From assembly GCA_035687045.1 (NCBI GenBank), contig DASRYU010000253.1:1-7214 (forward strand): a stretch of 7,214 nt of DNA, written 5' to 3'. Below the pieces are notes generated by a model. That model saw only the letters and a program-made list of their open reading frames with translations. It was not told where the DNA came from and did no database searches. The position numbers and the translations under genes were made by a program. Shown one piece after another: positions 5,704 through 7,214 of the stretch (its first letter is position 1; each line of letters starts with the position of its first letter). This DNA is from JAJPHT01 sp035687045 (lineage in GTDB: Archaea; Thermoplasmatota; SW-10-69-26; JACQPN01; JAJPHT01).

Positions 5704-6436
5704 CTTCGTTGACGTAGATCCAGTTCCACGGAGGGCGCAGGTTGGACATCGTGGGGTCGCCGCCGACCTGCACGTTGTCGCGCGCCTCGAGGTTGTGGAA
5801 CAGAGGCTCGAACGAATAATACCCAGCGCCTTGATTGAGCCGCGACTTGGGCACCGGCACGTTCGTGGCCGTGCGGTCGTGCTGCGTCTGGGCCGTGAGC
5901 TGGCCGATGGTGCGGTCGAGCGTGCCGTCGGTGCCGCGGTACTTGATCGTGAGGATGAGCTCGCCGTGCGCGAGGATGCGGTCCTCGGGGCGACCACCGG
6001 TCGCGGTGGAGAGAGCGGCCTCGACGACCACGACGTCGCCCCGGTCGAACGGGTGCACCCACACGTACTGCACCCACTTCTCGACGCGCACGCGCGAGCG
6101 CGTCTCCTCGCCGGCGTAGCGCACAAGCACGTCGTACTCGCCGTTGCCCACGACGAACAGGTTGTAGGGGATGACCGCGGTGCCCGAGCGCCCTTCGACC
6201 TGGAACGACGCGCCGCGGCCAGCGGGGGGGTAGATGAGCTTGTCCCCGTAGTAGATGGCGTACTCCGCGTCGAGGTCGCGGAAGCGGTCGAGGTAGTTGT
6301 TCTCCGTGACGAGGAAGAGCGTCATCGCGCTCGCCGCCTTGGGAGCGGAGATGGCGATGATGAGCGGCTCGCGGCCAAGGCAGCCTGCGCTCGCGCCAAG
6401 GAGGACGAGGACGACGAGCAGGGGGAACGCCCGCAT
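5699..6436 (-). CDS. Secreted or lipid-anchored beta-rich surface protein of unknown function
   Basis: The product has 245 residues. The signal region has MRAF, a hydrophobic core (5-13) and GASAGC with Cys19. This resembles a lipobox, although Ser rather than Leu/Val is at position -3, so lipidation is likely but not certain. The rest alternates hydrophobic and polar residues as in immunoglobulin-like beta sandwiches. A first domain covers about 24-120, with AIYYGDKLIYPP (60-71) and YNLFVVGNGEYDVLVRY (91-107). A second covers about 121-215, with the strands YVWVHPFDRGDVVVVEAAL (124-142) and ELILTIKYRG (159-168). The C-terminal end is aromatic (PPWNWIYVNEG). No catalytic motif is visible and I cannot name a family. 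The ATG at 6436 comes 10 bases after the stop of the upstream membrane protein gene, and its own stop is 6 bases before the next lipoprotein start. A structural or binding role in one surface assembly is inferred. Confidence 0.8.
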   Translation of the reverse strand: MRAFPLLVVLVLLGASAGCLGREPLIIAISAPKAASAMTLFLVTENNYLDRFRDLDAEYAIYYGDKLIYPPAGRGASFQVEGRSGTAVIPYNLFVVGNGEYDVLVRYAGEETRSRVRVEKWVQYVWVHPFDRGDVVVVEAALSTATGGRPEDRILAHGELILTIKYRGTDGTLDRTIGQLTAQTQHDRTATNVPVPKSRLNQGAGYYSFEPLFHNLEARDNVQVGGDPTMSNLRPPWNWIYVNEG

Positions 6437-6446
6437 GAGGCGCCCC

Positions 6447-7214
6447 TCACTGCCGCTTCTGCTTCTTGGCTTCCCGCTCGGCGAGCTTGGCGGCCTTCGC
6501 GTCCGCCTTCGCCTGCTTCGCCGCGAGCTTCGCTTCGCGCTTCTCGGCCTTCGCGCGCTCCTTCTCGAGCACCTTGCGCTTCTTCGCGAGGACCTTCTCC
6601 TTCTTCTTGAGGAGCTTCGCCTCCTTCTTGTCCTCGATGCGCTGGAGCTTCGCGGCGCGCTTCGCCTCCTTCGCGCGGACCTTCGCCTCCGCCTTCTCGC
6701 GCTTGCGCTGCTCCTTGCGCGCCTTCTTCGCGGCGATGAACTCGAGGCGGGCCTGCTTCGCCTCCGCGCGGTCCGCGGCGAGGCGCTCCTTGCGGTGCGC
6801 GCGGTAGTCGGCGACGCGCTCCTTGTACACGTTGTCGAGCGAGCGCTTCTTCTCGCGGTAGGCGTCCGGGTCGCTGCGCTTGAGCTCCGCGAGGAGCACC
6901 GCCTGTCGCGGCGTGATCTCGACGCGGCGCGGGCGGCCGCGCTCGAGCGACCGGAGCTCCGCCTTCTCGCGCGCGCCGCGGGCGACGACGGCCGTGCTCG
7001 CGAGGCCCACGAGGAGGAGCGGCAGCCAGTACGTCGGGACGTAGGGGCCGCTGATCTTGAGCGACGCGAACGTGCCGTACGTGCCGCCGCCGCTCAGGCT
7101 GTTGACCTTGATGCCGATGGACTCGCTGCGGCTGAGCTCGTAGAGCTTGCCGTGCGGCGTGAGGAGCGTGATGTTCACGACGCGCGACTCCTGCGCGGGG
7201 ACGTGCACGTTGGG
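6447..7214 (-). CDS. Surface membrane protein with a long basic helical tail, N-terminus cut by the window
   Basis: The frame is open to the right edge, two codons before a GTG at 7208. That GTG would start in the middle of a beta strand, so the real start is probably outside the window and this is the C-terminal 255 residues. Counting from the GTG, about 1-54 looks like the end of an extracellular beta-sandwich domain (TLLTPHGKLYELS, then GTYGTFASLKIS). About 57-76 is one membrane helix (YWLPLLLVGLASTAVVA), followed at once by basic residues, so the tail should be cytoplasmic. From about 110 to the end the sequence is Lys/Arg/Glu/Ala, predicted long helix or coiled coil. In the last 113 residues I count about 45 basic and 19 acidic. 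The tail could bind nucleic acid, acidic lipid or a cytoplasmic partner (inference). It is the first visible gene of the leftward surface operon. Confidence 0.85.
   Translation of the reverse strand, partial: PNVHVPAQESRVVNITLLTPHGKLYELSRSESIGIKVNSLSGGGTYGTFASLKISGPYVPTYWLPLLLVGLASTAVVARGAREKAELRSLERGRPRRVEITPRQAVLLAELKRSDPDAYREKKRSLDNVYKERVADYRAHRKERLAADRAEAKQARLEFIAAKKARKEQRKREKAEAKVRAKEAKRAAKLQRIEDKKEAKLLKKKEKVLAKKRKVLEKERAKAEKREAKLAAKQAKADAKAAKLAEREAKKQKRQ

Noticed and set aside
3471..5717. Very long plus-strand open frame (748 residues)
   Set aside because: It is antisense to the EamA, TSP3-lipoprotein and small genes, rich in Arg/Glu/His with no motifs, and is a by-product of GC-rich codon use on the other strand.
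4683..6077. N-terminal extension of the EamA transporter
   Set aside because: The upstream frame is Arg/His-rich shadow of the two lipoprotein genes. The GTG at 4682 fits family length and overlaps the preceding stop.
4964..6610. Plus-strand open frame of 548 residues
   Set aside because: It is a Val/Arg/Glu-rich shadow opposite two lipoproteins with signal peptides and recognisable motifs.
6466..6807. Plus-strand frame rich in Phe/Ala/Ser resembling a membrane or repeat protein
   Set aside because: It is the antisense reading of the AAG/GAG/GCG-rich tail, which automatically yields Phe, Leu, Ser and Ala.

Overview
The window looks like chromosomal DNA of a high-GC archaeon. The best single clue is the M50 membrane protease at 2558-3307, whose HELAHK segment and NxxPxxPFDG motif are of the archaeal site-2-protease type. 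It starts at a GTG with a TATA-like AT-rich element centred about 28 bases upstream, as expected of a leaderless archaeal transcript. Several genes use GTG or TTG starts, exported proteins dominate, and codon third positions are almost all G or C. A GC-rich member of Thermoplasmatota would fit, but that placement is an inference and a bacterium is not strictly excluded.

Left part (1-2421). The first 126 bases hold a perfect 40-base inverted repeat that begins at base 1 (arms 1-40 and 87-126). It lies inside a poorly resolved open frame ending at 408. Next come a secreted 12-cysteine protein of unknown family (522-1529, +) and, convergent with it, an exported chymotrypsin-fold serine protease with an intact His/Asp/Ser triad (1537-2421, -). 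The two exported proteins have almost no lysine: one residue and none.

Centre (2422-3687). The serine protease diverges from the M50 intramembrane metalloprotease across a 136-base gap that holds one clear promoter-like element. Together they could form a site-1/site-2 pair for regulated intramembrane proteolysis (inference). A small unknown gene (3411-3665, -) converges on the M50 gene. Past its stop, the same frame stays open for 33 more codons.

Right part (3750-7214, all -). A tight gene string reads right to left: a surface protein cut by the window edge, with one membrane helix and a very basic Lys/Glu/Ala helical tail; a lipoprotein with beta-sandwich character (10-base gap); a lipoprotein with duplicated calcium-binding thrombospondin type-3 repeats (6-base gap, TTG start); and an EamA/DMT-family transporter whose GTG start overlaps the previous stop (GTGA). 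The spacing indicates one operon dedicated to the cell surface. I saw no tRNA, rRNA, CRISPR array or insertion sequence. No intergenic gap exceeds 300 bases; the only stretch that may lack a gene over that length is 1-408, if its frame is not real.
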